Positions 31,134 to 43,400 are shown, counted from the stretch's first letter. The stretch: 64,000 bases of DNA from Paractinoplanes tereljensis (GCF_016862435.1 NZ_BOMY01000023.1:1-64000); one strand, 5' to 3'. Notes: a model not told the origin generated them from the letters alone. Numbers and translations: made by a program.

Positions 31134-34100
31134 TCAATAAAGCATATTGTCGAGGTCATCGTACACGTAGGCGATATTCACGCCGGTGCCCCGCAGATAG
31201 GCATCCTTCTTTGCCTGGACTTTCTTCTGACCTTCCTTGCCGGATTTCACTTCGACATAACCGAGAAGGTTGTGGTTCTTGTCGTAGACGACCATATCGA
31301 GAATGCGATCGCCATCCGGGGTCGCCAGGGTGAGCAGCTTCCGGTTCTGCGCATCGGTAACTACAATTCGGCCCTTTTGCCGCAGGAAGTCCGCGATATG
31401 GTCCCGATAGGCGTTGCCGACCACTTCATTGATGGCCCGCTGCTCGGCCTTGGTGATTTTCAAGCCCTTCGCCAGCTTCGCGAAGATCTTGCCGACCGGC
31501 AGCACCGAGGCGGCGCTCAAGGCGGCGCCGACCGGATGGCCGTTGTCCAGATCGTCCTTGACCAGGTAGGCGGTGGCCGGAACGCCGACGTACGGGAACC
31601 AGCTCAGGTCCTCGGCGAGATGTCGCTGGTCGGCTTCCGCGCAGAGGTCGACCAGAATCGGGTTCGAGCACATCTCGTAGCCGCGCCGCGCGTAGTCCTG
31701 CATGTACTCCGGTTCGTCGCCCCAGGTGGTCGGCTCCGGGGTGGGCTGCGCCTCGGGCGAGGAGCTGGTGGAGCCGCCGCGGGGCGGGGAAGGATTGGGG
31801 CTCGGGCTGACGCTCGGCTTGCTCTTCTGGTATTCGGCGTAGTAGTCGGCGGCGTTCTTCTCGATTTTCGCGGCACCGACCGGGCCGTAGTACTGGTCGT
31901 CGGTGCGCAGGCCGGTGGGATCCTTGAAGGTGACGGGATTGCCACCGGCGTACGCGTAGGCGTTCCACTGTTGTGGATCGGCCAGGTCGTGAACGGGGTC
32001 CGCCGAGATGAAGCGGCCCACGGAAGCGTCGTACTCGCGGGCGCCCAGATGGGTCAGGCCGGTGTTGTCGACGGTGCCACCGACGAAACCCTTGGTGTTC
32101 GGCCAGGTGACGCCGGTGCCGCGGGAACCGCCGAACGGGGTCTGCCGACGGACGGTCGAGGCCTGGGTGTCCCGGTCGACGGCCACCGTGGCGGTGCCCT
32201 GATAGTCGCTGGACAGCCAGGTCACGCCGGCCGCGGTGCGGGAGGCGATCATGGCGTTGTCGAAGCTGTAGAAGCGGGTGCAGGTCGTCGTGGCGGTCGC
32301 GGTGGTGTAGCGGACCTCCTGGCCCGGCAGGTAGAGGGTGGAGCCGGTCGGGTCGCGGCGGATCAGCCGGTTGCCATCGGCGTCGTACAGGTAACTGGTG
32401 GTTCCGGTGTTGTCCGCGCTGGTCGCCAGGTGACCCTCCGCGTCCCAGGTCATGGTCTGGGTGCTGCCGGAGGCGGTGGGGCGGGTCAGCATGTTGCCGG
32501 TGGTGTCGTAGGTGTACGCGCCGGTCACGGTCGTCCCGCCGGTCACGGCCGTGGTGCCGGTCAGGGCGTGCGGGCGGGCGGAACCGGCCGCCGGGTAGGC
32601 GTACGACGTGGTGGTGTTGGTGGTGGCGTGGTCGACCTGGCCCGACCGGTTGCCGGTGACGTCGTAGGTCCACGACTGCCAGTACGGCGCGGGACCGCCC
32701 AGCCCGGAGGTGGTCGGAGCGGCACCGCAGTCACCGCTGGACGGGGACCACGCCTGGCTGAGCCGGCGCTGGTAGTCGTACTGATAGCACTGGTTGTCGC
32801 CGGTGGCCGCGTCGGCGGCCTTGGTGATGTTGCCCGCGTTGTCGTAGGTGTAGGTGGTGTTGGACAGCGTGTACGGCGCGACCGAGTCGCGGTCGGTACG
32901 CACACTGCTGACCCGGCCGGTCTCCAGCTCGTAGTTGTAGGTCTGATAGACCCGCTTGCCGAGACCGTCGTAGAGACCCGGGTAGAGCAGCCGCTCACTG
33001 GTCCGGCCGAGCGCGTCGTAGGTGGTGCGGGCGACGTAGCTGATCGCCCGCCCGTTGTACGAACTGCCCGAGGTGGCGGCCAGCCCGGTCGTGGCGTCGT
33101 ACTTGTAGGAGACGGACTCGAGCGGCAGGTCCCCGGCGGCCGGGTAGTCGAGCGTGTTGATACTGCCGTCGGCGTTGTAGTAGGTGCTGATGGCGTACGT
33201 GCCGGCCAGGCCGGTCTCCGTCGACGGGATGATGAACGCCTGGCTGGTGGGCCGGTAGGCGTCGTCGTACGCGGAGACCCGGTAGGTGTAGTTGGCGCTG
33301 TTGACCCCGAATCGGACGGCCTGGTAGAGGTAGCCCTTGGCGACGGTGTCGTAGGTCCATCGGGCCCGGGTGCCGGCCCCGGTCTCGAGTAAGGCGGTGC
33401 GCCGATCCAGGGCGTCGTAGGTGTACTGCAGTTTGACGCCGCGCACGTCGAGGTCCGAGGTGACCCGGCCGTCGAGGTCGTACGTGCTGGTAGTGGTGCC
33501 CTTGTCCGGGTCGGCGGCGGTGAGCTGGCGACCGCGCAGGTCGTAGGTGTAGTCCCAGTGGTTGCCGGCCGCGTCAGTGACCGTGGTCAGCTGACCCTTG
33601 CGGTCGTAGGTGTAGGCGGCCGAGTCGTAGGCGCCGGTGGGCGTCGCGGCCTGGTACTGGCGAACGGCGGTGGTCCGGCCGAGCGCGTCGGTCACCGTGG
33701 CGGACGCGGTGCCACCGGCCGGCGGCGTCACATCGACCCGATCCCCGCCGTACGCCGTGGTGGTCCGCGACCGCTCGGTGGTGTACGGCTGGAAGATCGC
33801 CGCGGTGACCCGCCCGGCACCGTCGTAGACCGTACGGGTCTGGTTGGGCACGTCCTGCCGGTCGGTGGCGGTGGTCAGGGTCGAGCTCGGCGCCCCGGCG
33901 GCGTAGTAGGAGCCGTGGTCGCGCACCTTCCGGCCGGCGGTGTCGTAGAAGGCCTCGGTGAGCAGCCGGCCACCGGACGGTGACGGCGACTGGGACTGCC
34001 GTTCGCGGCTCAACCCGTCGTACAGGGTGTACTTCGTGTCGTAGCCGCCGACGGCGTTCAGCGTGGCGGTGCCGATCGCGCTGGGCACGGTGTTGCTGAC

Positions 34101-37100
34101 CAGGTAGCTGAAGGTGCTGCCGGCGCTCTGGCTGCTGCGGTCCCGGCCCGGCTGCCACACCCCGGTCAGCCGGCCCAGCCCGTCGTACGCGGACTCGGTC
34201 TTCTTGCCGTTCGGGTCGAGCACCGTCGTGGGCAAGCCCCACGACGGGTCGAACGTCGTGGTGGTGGCATGGCCGAGCGCGTTGGTCACCACGGTCTGGG
34301 TGATCAGCCCGCCGGCGGCCGGCGTGTACGCGGTGGTGGTCTGATGATCCAGGGCGTCCCACAGGCTCGTCGCCCGCCCGGTCGTGTCGTACGCGGCCCG
34401 GGAGACCTGGTCGTAGGTGGGACTGCCGGCGTTCCAGGCGCTGGCCTGCTCGGTCCGGGTGTTCAGGCCGCGCGTCGGAGCGGTGCCGAAGGTGGTGGCG
34501 CCGTCGAAGAAGGTCCGGGTGTCGGACACGATGTCGGCGTCGGTGAGCGCGGCCGGATTCGCCCCGGACGCGCAGGGAACCGCGAGCACCAGCGTGCGGT
34601 GCGTGGCGGTGAGCAGCCAGTTGGTGGTGTTGCGCGGCTCGTACGTGCTCTTGGTGCAGCTCTCGTCGCCGCTGACGGCGGTGTCACCGCTGTCGTCGAC
34701 CGCGACCGACATGCCGTACGCGTCGAAGGTGTTACGCACCGAGCGGACCCGCTCGGCGCGACCGCCGTCGCGAACCGTCCGGTCGTGGGTGGCCGCCACC
34801 CGGGTGTAGCGGGCCGGCACCGTGTCGCCGTTGATCGTCCGGCTGGCGGTCGCCGCGGACTGCCAGGGCTCAGCGACCTGGCGGGACACGACGGCCCCGC
34901 CGGGCCCGTTGTAGACGGTGGTCTCGCGGGTCATCCCGGCGTACGCGTCCTCGTCGTTGACCGTCGGCACGCCGGTGCCGGTCACCGTGACCGTGCGGGT
35001 GCCGGAGGAGGCCTTGTCCCCGTGCATGCCGCGGAAGTATTTGGTCTCGGTGTACGTCTGCTCGCCGGTGTCGCCGACGGTGACCCCCACCCGAGCGTAG
35101 CCGCGCCACCCCGACCAGGTCTTGTCCTTGGCCTCGATCAGGCCGTCGTCATCGCTGTAATGCCAGGCCGGCCCATCGAGGTAGCTGTACTTGTAGACCA
35201 CCCGCGGGCTGCCCTTCGGGGCGATGCCGCCGGTGTTGTCCGCCTCGTAGACGGTGGTGACGACGTACTTGTGGAAGTAGTCGGTGACCGGATCGGTGTA
35301 TCCCTCGGGGGTCCACCGCACCGGGTAGCACCGCTTGGTGTTGTTGGCCGCGTCGGTCGGCACGTTGGTCTTGGCGACGCACTCCGGGTCGGAGTACAGG
35401 ACGCTGACGGTGCCACCGGTCTCGTAGCGGATCTGCGAGATCCGCCACCAGTTCATCGCGGCAGCGAAGTCGATGGTGTCCACCCGGTTGCTCAGCTGAA
35501 CGCCAGTGAACTCGACGTCGGGCACGCTGACCGTGCTGCCGGCCAGGCCGGCGTGGGACACCTTGGACAGCCACAGGCCGGCCCGGGTGCCGTCGCCCGG
35601 GTCCGGGAAGGTGTGGTTCAGCGTCCACCGGTCCACGCTGACGTACGCCGTCCCGCTCCACTTCTTGGTGGTGATCGTGGACAGCCGGGTGCTGGACCAG
35701 AACGACGGGTTGTACGTCTCGCAAGTCGTCCCGGTGCACTCCTGGTCCCAGGGGGTGTCCGGCCAGTGCGGCTCGTCGTGGGTGCCACAGCTGGACAGGC
35801 AGCGGTCGGTGACACCGAAGTCGACCCGGGCCGGGGCGCTGGCGCTGAACCGGCTGTCGGCGTCGTTGTCCCGCCGGGTGCCGTACTCGATGTGGTCCAG
35901 GTGCCCGTCCCGGACGTAGCTGACCACGTTGGAGCTGGTCACGTTGCGGGCGTACTTGTTGGTGTCGGTGGCGTACCAGTAGGAGGCCGAGTTGCCGTTC
36001 AGGTCGACGACGTAGTCGAGGTTCCACCGCCACGCCTGGGTGCAGCTGGAGTCGGCGAAGGCGGTGGCGTGGCAGGGCTCGCCGGTGTTGTTGCCGTAGA
36101 CCGGCACGGTCCAGGTGGAGTTGGTGACCGAACCGCCGGTGGTCCAGCCGGGCAGGCGGTGCGCGCCGAACCAGTACTGGATGCCGTCGGTGGCGGTGAC
36201 CACCCAGTACTCGCCGTTGTTGTCACCGTTGCTCGCGCCGGTCTTGCGCTCGACCCGGGAACCGTCGTCGTTGCGCAGGTGCCAGCGTCCCTCGGCCGCG
36301 TTGTAGATCAGCTCGCCGGAGTGGCCGGCCAGCGACAGGACGGCGTTGTCGGTGGCCCAGCACAGGTCGCCGGTCTTCTCCGAGTTGTTGCCGCCATCCA
36401 TGTCGTCGGCACACTGCTGGTAGCGCCGCTCGACGAACCCGCCCACGGTGCCGTCGAAACCCTCGCCGACCCAGGACGGCTGATTGTTGGACGCCGCCTG
36501 CATGCCGTCGACCGACTGCGCCGAGTACGCCAGGTTCAGCGCGGGCGCCACCGCACCGCTCGCCGGCGGCACCCGCATCGGGTACGCCCAGGAGAAGTCG
36601 CCCGAGTTCCCGCCGGCCGACCAGGTCGACGACGGCTGCAGCTTGGTGGCCTCGAAGCTGCCCGCCTCGCCGGAGCTGGCCGCGGCCACCGCCACCAGCG
36701 TGCCGGCCCCAGCCGTGGCGGCATCGGCCGTTGCGGCACCGGGGACGTCCACCGTGGCGGTCACGGTCGACGCCTTCGGATCGTTGCGGGACCGCAGCGG
36801 GGTTCCCGCGCAGTCGCTGCGGTCCGGGGTGGTCAGCGCGCAGGCGGGCAGGGCGACCAGGCGCAGCCGGGAGGCCCAGTCACCGCCGAAGGCCGTGCGG
36901 AAGGAGCCGTAGTCGACGGTCAGGTCGACCGCGCCCGCGTCCCGGACCTGGTCGGTGCGACCCACCCGCAGCAGCATCCCGCGCACGCCGGCCCGGTCGG
37001 TGGTGGCCCGGTCGAGCACGCTGACCCCGACCCGGGCCGGCGCCTGCTTCCGGGTGGCCGGCCTCGCCACCCGGATCGGCAGGTCGCCGGCCTTGGCGGC

Positions 37101-37403
37101 CACGGTGGCCGGTACCGCGACCTCACCGGTACCGGCCTTCGGCCAGGACGGCGCGGCCTTCCTCGTGCCGTCCGGCATGGCCGGGCTCTTCGTCGCCGCG
37201 GCCGGTGCGACCGCGGTGACCGGCACCTTCTCGACGTTCGGGGTGGCCGGCGGCGTGAACGGTTTGGCCGGCTGCGCCCAGGCGGGCGCCGGCAGCAGGC
37301 TCCCGGCCACGGCCGCCGCGGCCAGCACGGCGACCATCCGGCGGGCGCGGCCAGGACGGGTACGGCGAGTCAACGTTGAGATGAGGGCGCGTTGATCCTT
37401 CAC
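31134..37403 (-). CDS. Secreted RHS-repeat polymorphic toxin with C-terminal nuclease-like tip
   Basis: A 2089-residue secreted protein. Signal peptide about residues 1-45 (AVLAAAAVAGSLLPAPAWA). Residues about 190-1000 form the actinobacterial N-terminal RHS shell part; about 1250-1790 carry many YD repeats (YDxxGR, e.g. YDLRGRQLTAADPDKG). The RHS core ends near 1832 with LTHLGAREYDASVGRFISADP and NAYAYAGGNPVTFKDPTGL. The variable tip (nt 31137-31907) has a Pro/Ser linker, a helical segment and a final domain with LDMVVYD and GYVEVKSG, the Asp...Glu-x-Lys of PD-(D/E)XK nucleases. GTG 37403 has GAAGGAG. The tip is AT-richer than the shell, a sign of tip exchange. Confidence 0.9.
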   Translation of the reverse strand: MKDQRALISTLTRRTRPGRARRMVAVLAAAAVAGSLLPAPAWAQPAKPFTPPATPNVEKVPVTAVAPAAATKSPAMPDGTRKAAPSWPKAGTGEVAVPATVAAKAGDLPIRVARPATRKQAPARVGVSVLDRATTDRAGVRGMLLRVGRTDQVRDAGAVDLTVDYGSFRTAFGGDWASRLRLVALPACALTTPDRSDCAGTPLRSRNDPKASTVTATVDVPGAATADAATAGAGTLVAVAAASSGEAGSFEATKLQPSSTWSAGGNSGDFSWAYPMRVPPASGAVAPALNLAYSAQSVDGMQAASNNQPSWVGEGFDGTVGGFVERRYQQCADDMDGGNNSEKTGDLCWATDNAVLSLAGHSGELIYNAAEGRWHLRNDDGSRVERKTGASNGDNNGEYWVVTATDGIQYWFGAHRLPGWTTGGSVTNSTWTVPVYGNNTGEPCHATAFADSSCTQAWRWNLDYVVDLNGNSASYWYATDTNKYARNVTSSNVVSYVRDGHLDHIEYGTRRDNDADSRFSASAPARVDFGVTDRCLSSCGTHDEPHWPDTPWDQECTGTTCETYNPSFWSSTRLSTITTKKWSGTAYVSVDRWTLNHTFPDPGDGTRAGLWLSKVSHAGLAGSTVSVPDVEFTGVQLSNRVDTIDFAAAMNWWRISQIRYETGGTVSVLYSDPECVAKTNVPTDAANNTKRCYPVRWTPEGYTDPVTDYFHKYVVTTVYEADNTGGIAPKGSPRVVYKYSYLDGPAWHYSDDDGLIEAKDKTWSGWRGYARVGVTVGDTGEQTYTETKYFRGMHGDKASSGTRTVTVTGTGVPTVNDEDAYAGMTRETTVYNGPGGAVVSRQVAEPWQSAATASRTINGDTVPARYTRVAATHDRTVRDGGRAERVRSVRNTFDAYGMSVAVDDSGDTAVSGDESCTKSTYEPRNTTNWLLTATHRTLVLAVPCASGANPAALTDADIVSDTRTFFDGATTFGTAPTRGLNTRTEQASAWNAGSPTYDQVSRAAYDTTGRATSLWDALDHQTTTAYTPAAGGLITQTVVTNALGHATTTTFDPSWGLPTTVLDPNGKKTESAYDGLGRLTGVWQPGRDRSSQSAGSTFSYLVSNTVPSAIGTATLNAVGGYDTKYTLYDGLSRERQSQSPSPSGGRLLTEAFYDTAGRKVRDHGSYYAAGAPSSTLTTATDRQDVPNQTRTVYDGAGRVTAAIFQPYTTERSRTTTAYGGDRVDVTPPAGGTASATVTDALGRTTAVRQYQAATPTGAYDSAAYTYDRKGQLTTVTDAAGNHWDYTYDLRGRQLTAADPDKGTTTSTYDLDGRVTSDLDVRGVKLQYTYDALDRRTALLETGAGTRARWTYDTVAKGYLYQAVRFGVNSANYTYRVSAYDDAYRPTSQAFIIPSTETGLAGTYAISTYYNADGSINTLDYPAAGDLPLESVSYKYDATTGLAATSGSSYNGRAISYVARTTYDALGRTSERLLYPGLYDGLGKRVYQTYNYELETGRVSSVRTDRDSVAPYTLSNTTYTYDNAGNITKAADAATGDNQCYQYDYQRRLSQAWSPSSGDCGAAPTTSGLGGPAPYWQSWTYDVTGNRSGQVDHATTNTTTSYAYPAAGSARPHALTGTTAVTGGTTVTGAYTYDTTGNMLTRPTASGSTQTMTWDAEGHLATSADNTGTTSYLYDADGNRLIRRDPTGSTLYLPGQEVRYTTATATTTCTRFYSFDNAMIASRTAAGVTWLSSDYQGTATVAVDRDTQASTVRRQTPFGGSRGTGVTWPNTKGFVGGTVDNTGLTHLGAREYDASVGRFISADPVHDLADPQQWNAYAYAGGNPVTFKDPTGLRTDDQYYGPVGAAKIEKNAADYYAEYQKSKPSVSPSPNPSPPRGGSTSSSPEAQPTPEPTTWGDEPEYMQDYARRGYEMCSNPILVDLCAEADQRHLAEDLSWFPYVGVPATAYLVKDDLDNGHPVGAALSAASVLPVGKIFAKLAKGLKITKAEQRAINEVVGNAYRDHIADFLRQKGRIVVTDAQNRKLLTLATPDGDRILDMVVYDKNHNLLGYVEVKSGKEGQKKVQAKKDAYLRGTGVNIAYVYDDLDNMLY

Positions 37404-37444
37404 CGGATCTCCTTCGTCGGAAAGCGGCGGGCGGGAAGCAGAGG

Positions 37445-40400
37445 TCACTGCGGGGCGTCGAAGCGCAGGCCGATACCCGGCCGGAGAACCGGTTGGCGGT
37501 ACGTGTACTGCAGCGCCCAGGTGCCGTCGGCGTTCTCGATGCCGATGGTGGCGCCGCCGCCCTTGGTCAGGAACGTGCCGTCGATGGCGGGGTAGGCGAA
37601 CGAGTAGCCGCCGGCCTCGTCGAAGATGACCTGGAACGTGCTGCGGGTGGTCGGATCCTCGTAGGAGGAGACGTTGCGCCACTCGACCACGTACTGCCGG
37701 TTCGGGGCGGTGCCGCGGGTCGTGGTGCGGACGCTGGCGCTGCTGTCGACCACCCAGTCGTGCCAGAACGGGTAGACCGCGGCGTTGGGTTCCTCCGGGA
37801 AGCGCGGCGACGGGATCGGCCACGCATCCGAGTTGGGTGTACCCGGGTCCTCGAAGGTGACCAGGCCGTTGCTGTCGACGTACCCGACGTTGTAGGTCTG
37901 GCCGTAGAGGGTGACCGGGAACGGCAGGGTGACCGGTTTGTACGACTCGTCACCGGTGACCGGCAGAACCGTGGTGTCGGCCGGGGTGTAGGTGACCGGT
38001 TGCTCGGTCAGCCGGTAGCCGGCCCCGGCCGGGGTGGTGACCCCGGCGAAGTCAGCGGTCACGACCGTCCCGGTCCCGACCGTCACGTCATCCACCGTGG
38101 AACCGACACAGGTGCCGTCCCGGGTCGCGATCACCGCGTAGGTGCCGGCCGGGACGTTGTCGACCCGGTACGTCCCGTCCGCGCCGGAGACCGTGCTCTG
38201 ACCGGCCACCGCCACCGTGGCCCCGGACACCGTCACGCCCTGACACGACACCGTGCCGGTGATGCTGCCCGCACCCGGCGGGGACGGCGTGAACGTCACA
38301 CCCTTACCGGTCTCCAGCAGCGCCTCGTCGTACAGGTACTGGAAACCGATCGTGCCGGACGCGTTCTCGATACCGACCGTGGCACTGGACCCCCGCGCCG
38401 GCAGGCTCGCGGACGGGATCGACCCGTACGCGAAGGTGATCGTGCCGTCCTCGGCGAAAATAGTCTCGAAGGTCGCCCGGGTGGCGGTGTCCCCGGAGCG
38501 GTAGACGTTGCGCCACTCGACGACCCACTTGCGGTTCGGTGCGGTGCCGGTCGTCGTGGTGGCGATGTGTGAGCTGCTGTCGAGGGCCCAGTCGTACCAG
38601 TGCGGGTAGACCGCGGCGTCCGGCTGGCCCTCGGCCGTCGGGGTGGGCAGCTCGTTGTTGTTCGGGCTGATCCACCCGAAGTACATCGGGTCCTTGAACG
38701 CGAGCAGGCCGTTGGAGTTGATCCACGCCGACGTGTACGCCTCGCCGTACAGCTTGATCGGGAAGGGTGGGTTCTTCTGCCAGGTCGCCTCGTCGCCGGT
38801 CCAGTCCTCGGTGACCGTGCCCGGGACGAACGTCGTGGTGCCGGCGGTGCAGTTGTAGCCGAACTCGTCACCGGCCGTCATCACCGACAGGTCCACGTCC
38901 ATGGTGCTGCCCGGGAAGTTGACGATCTGCTTGGCGTAGCGCCCGGGACAACTGCTGCTGCCGGTGGCGACCTGCACCGTATACTCGCCGATCGGCACGC
39001 CGGTGAACGCGTAGTTGCCACTCGAGTCGGTCACCGTGGTGCGGCCGCCCGGATTGAGGGTGACCGTCAGCCCCGCCGCTGCGGCCCCGGTGACCGCCAC
39101 ACTGCTGCTGCCACTGATCGTGCCGGCCGCGCGCGGGGTGAAGGTGATCGTGCCGGCCGAGTTGACCCGCGCCTCCTGGAAGGAGAACAACGTGGCCACC
39201 GTGCCGGACGCGTTCTCGATGCCGATCGTCGCGCCCGCGCCCTGCTGCAGCGTGGTGCTCAGGGTGCCGTAGTTGAAGGCGATCTGGTTGGTCGTCTCGC
39301 TGAACACCGCCTCGAACGTGATCCGGTCCGGGCCGCTCGGGCGGAACAGGGCGTTGCGCCACTCGATGATGTATTTGCGGTTGGGTGCGGCGCCGATGGT
39401 GTCGGTCCGCACGCTCGCCGAGGCGTCGATCTGCAGGTCGTCCCAGAACGGCGCGACCACCGCGTTGGGTGCGGCCGCCGTCGGCATCGCCGGGTTGACG
39501 TAGTTGTCGGTGCCCAGCGCGGTGCCGAAGGTAAGGAAGCCGTTGGTGCTGACCGTGGCCGAGGTGTACGCCTGGCCGTGGAACTGGAACGCGAACGGGA
39601 AGGTGACCCCGGCCGTGGCCTCGTCGCCGGTCAGCGCCAGCACGTTGGCGGCCGCCGTGAAGGTGCCAGTGACCTGGGCACAGGCGTACCCCATGCCGCC
39701 GTAGTCCAAGCCCCGCTGGAGATTGCGCACCGTGTCCGCGGTCAGTTCGACGATCTCCTGCGCCACCTGCGGGCACTTCTGGTTCTGCGCCGAGTAGACC
39801 GTGTACGTGTCGGCCACCAGCCCGTCGAAGCGGTAGGTGCCGTCGGACGACGTGGTGGCCGTCAACGTGCCCGGGTCCAGCGTCACCTTGGCCCCGGAGA
39901 TGCCGTTGCCCGACGTGTCGAGGACCTTGCCGGACAGCGAGTGCACCTCCAGCGCACCGCTGCCCTCCGGGTAGGTGAAGACGACCGCCTGCCCGTTGGC
40001 CAGCGAAGCCGTGTTGCGTGAGTAGGTCAGGCCGACCTCGGCGGCCGGGGCGGCGATGCCGACCGCGGCCGCGGCGCCCTTCTCCGCGGTGGTGTCCAGC
40101 CCGGAGTAGTTGGTGGTCACCGTGCCGTCCGCGGTGAACACGGCCGAGAACGTCACCCGCTGCGAGGTGTCCGCCTTGCGCTGCACGTTGCGCCACTCGA
40201 TCGCGAACGTCGCGGTGCTGCCGCTGCCGGCCGAGGCGGTCCGGACGCTGGCCGACGAGTCGACCACCAGGTTGTCCCAGTACGGCGCGACCATCGCGTT
40301 CGGGTTGGTGGCCGACGGCAGGGTGGTGCCGTCGTAGGCGTGCGAGCCGCCCGGATCGGTGAACGAGACGATGCCGTTGGTGTCCACCCAGGCCGACCGG

Positions 40401-43400
40401 TACGCCTGCCCGTAGAACGGGAACGCGAACGGCAGCGTCACCGTGGCCACCGCGTCATCGCCGGTCAGCGCCACCACACTCTGGTCGGCCGGGCTGAACG
40501 TCTGCGCCGCGGTGCCACAGGTGTAGCCGAGTCCGTCGGCGACCGGCGTCAGCACCAGGTCGAGGTAGGAGTCGCCGACGATCTCCTGGTTCCCGGCGAC
40601 CGACGTCAGTCCGCACGGCCCGCCGTACGTTCCGGTGACGGTGTACGTGCCGGAAGCGAACCCGGCCACCGTGTACGCCCCGTCGGCATTCGTCGTCGTG
40701 CTCGCGCCGCCGGGGGTAAGGGTGACGACCGCCCCGGACAGCGGGGTGAAGTCGGCGTCCGTCACGTAACCGGTGAGCGTGGCCGGCTGCGTCACCGACA
40801 GCTGGACCTGGCCCTTCTCCGGCGAGACCCGGCCGGCCGAGTCGACCGCGACCGCGTACACGGTGACCGTGCCGGCCGTGGCGGTGTTCAGCGTGATGGT
40901 GACCGAGCCACCGGCCGCCGATGGGGTCGCGGTCAGGTTCAGCGCGACCGAGTTGACGCTGTACTTGTAGGACACGACGTTGGTGTCGCTACCGGAGCCG
41001 ATCACCGCGGTGGCGGCCGCGCCGACCAGCACCGAGCCGCCACCCGGCAGGGTCACCAGGGGCGTCACCGGCGTCGCCAGCGCGGTGAACTCGGCGGCGG
41101 CCGGGACGAAGCTGTAGAACCGGACGTCGTCCACCGCGCCGTTGAGGAAACCGTCGTCCACGCCGTTCCAGCGCCGCTTGCCCACCGCGAAGCCGGTGGT
41201 CGCGTTGAAGCCGCCGGTCAGCGTGGCGGTGGCGGTCTGGGCCACACCGTCGACGTACAGCGTCAGCTTCTTGGTGGCGGCGTCGTAGACGCCGGCCAGC
41301 GACGTCCATTTGCCGGCCGTCGGCGCGGAGTTGGACAGCACCGCGTAGGCCGTCGGGTTGTCGGCGTCGGAGCCGGCCATCGCGAACCGCCACTTGTTGT
41401 CGGTGGCGGAGTAGCCCAGCGTGTAGGCGCTGCTGCGGGTGCCGAAGGCGGACACCGCGGTGGGCACGCCGGAACCGCCGGTCGCGGTGAGCCGAACCCG
41501 GGCCGAGACGGTGAAGCTGGTGGTGGTGTTCACCGGGGTGGCGACGCCGGTGGTCGGGTGCGGGGCGGTGAGCGCACCGCTCAGCGTGGCGGCCCCCGAC
41601 GAGCCGTTGAGGGCAAGCGCCGAGCCGGTTCCGCCGCGGCCGGTGGTCCGGGTGGCGCCGGTCGAGAGAGTGAGCGTGTTGCTGTGGCCGGAGTCGTCGG
41701 CACTGGTGCTGCCGGTGTCGTCGAACGCCCACTGCGCGGCCGGGCCGGTGCCGCCCTTCACCGTGAAGGAGTACGAGGACGGGGCCGCGGAGTACCAGCC
41801 CGCCTTGTCCTTGGTCCACACCCGCATCGTGTAGACGCCGTCCCGCAGCGGGACGTACGGAACACTCACGCTCTGCCCGGGGCTCGCGGCGACCTGGGTG
41901 GCGGCCGAACCCTGCAGGCCCCCGTCCAGGGTCCAGGCGTAACCGGCCAGGTCGGCGGCGCCGCTCGACGGCGGTACGAAGGTGAACTGGCCGGACAGAC
42001 CGACCCCGCCGGACGGGGTGGCCGCCGGGTAGTCGGTGGAGGTCACCGATGGGGCGGTGGGCGCGGTCACGTCGACGGTGAACTCACACGACGCGGAGAA
42101 CGCGCCGGTGGCGTGTGCGTCGTTGGTGCGCGCCTGCCACCCGTACGTCTTGCCGTCGGTCAGCTTGCCAGCCGGAACGGGCTTGGACACGATGGTCTTG
42201 TTGCCGGCCGACTGGGACACCTTGTTCGATTCGCTGCGCGCACCGCCCGACTCCCACCAGTAGAACGAGGTGGTCAGGCCCTGGTCGTTGTCCGGGTCGG
42301 TCTGCTTGGCAGCCAGCGTCGGGGTCAGCGTCCGCACGTACGGCCGGGCGGAGTTGATCGCGCACCCCTTGGCGTCGGAGTTCCGCTCGCTCGGCGCCGA
42401 CGGCGCGGTGTTGTAGGTGATGGCCAGCTTCGGCGACGCGTGGTTGAACCGCTTCCACTGGTTCTTCGTGCTCTCGTCGATCGCCCGCAGCCCCAGGGTG
42501 AGCGAGGACCAGTTGCTGGCCGCCGCGTGCGCCACCATCGCGGTCGCGTTGAACTCGATCGTGCCGGTACCGGCACACCCGTGGACCGCGCCGATCTTGC
42601 GGTTGGCCGCGGTCTGCGCCGTGTACCCGCTGTACCAGGTCGGCTGGTTGTTCCACGTCACGCTGGCCGAGATGCCGCTGGTCATCCAGATCTTGGCGTT
42701 GGACTTCGGGCTGCACGTCCAGGCATGCCGCTGCTCGATCCGGAACGTCGCGGAGAGAATCTGCTTGGACTTGACCTTGCTGACGTCCATCGAGAAGAAC
42801 GATCGGATGATGTAGTCCGAGCAACCCGAGCAGTCCTCGGTGCGGCCCGCACCGGCCGACCCGTAGGTCGATCCGTTGTTCAGCGCCGACGCGTTCTTCC
42901 AGAACGAGCTGGTCTTGTACTTGCTCCAGACGGTCGTCCAGGCGCCGCCGGAGATCGCGCCGGTGACCGACGGGTCGATGTAGACCGGGAACTTGGTGCC
43001 CGGGTCGGCCAGCAGCTTGGCGTCCGGGCGCAGGCTCAGGGTGCCGTTGGCGACGGTCACCGGCATGACCGAGCGCTTGCCGGTCGCCGCGACCGCGTCG
43101 GTCGTCTTCGACGGCTTCGCCTTCTTCGCCGGCGCCGGGGTGGCCTTGCCGTCGTCGCCGTTGTCCTCCAGCGAGGCGTCCCACATCAGTGGTGCGGCCG
43201 AGGTGAACACCGGCTTGCCGGCCCGGTCCCGGGCGATCAGGCCGCCCTGGGCGGTGGCCTTGACGGTCACGCCCTTGGTCGCGAGGCCGAACTTCACCGT
43301 CTTGAGCCGGGGATCGGCGGCCGCGGTGCGGTCGCGCACGATGAGCAGCTCGGAGAAGCCGAGCGAGTCGGCGGTCACCTGCAGGTCCACGCCCGGGTAC

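Noticed and set aside
31134..37403. Repeated short motifs over several kilobases
   Set aside because: They are YD repeats of the RHS protein, not DNA-level repeats or a CRISPR array.
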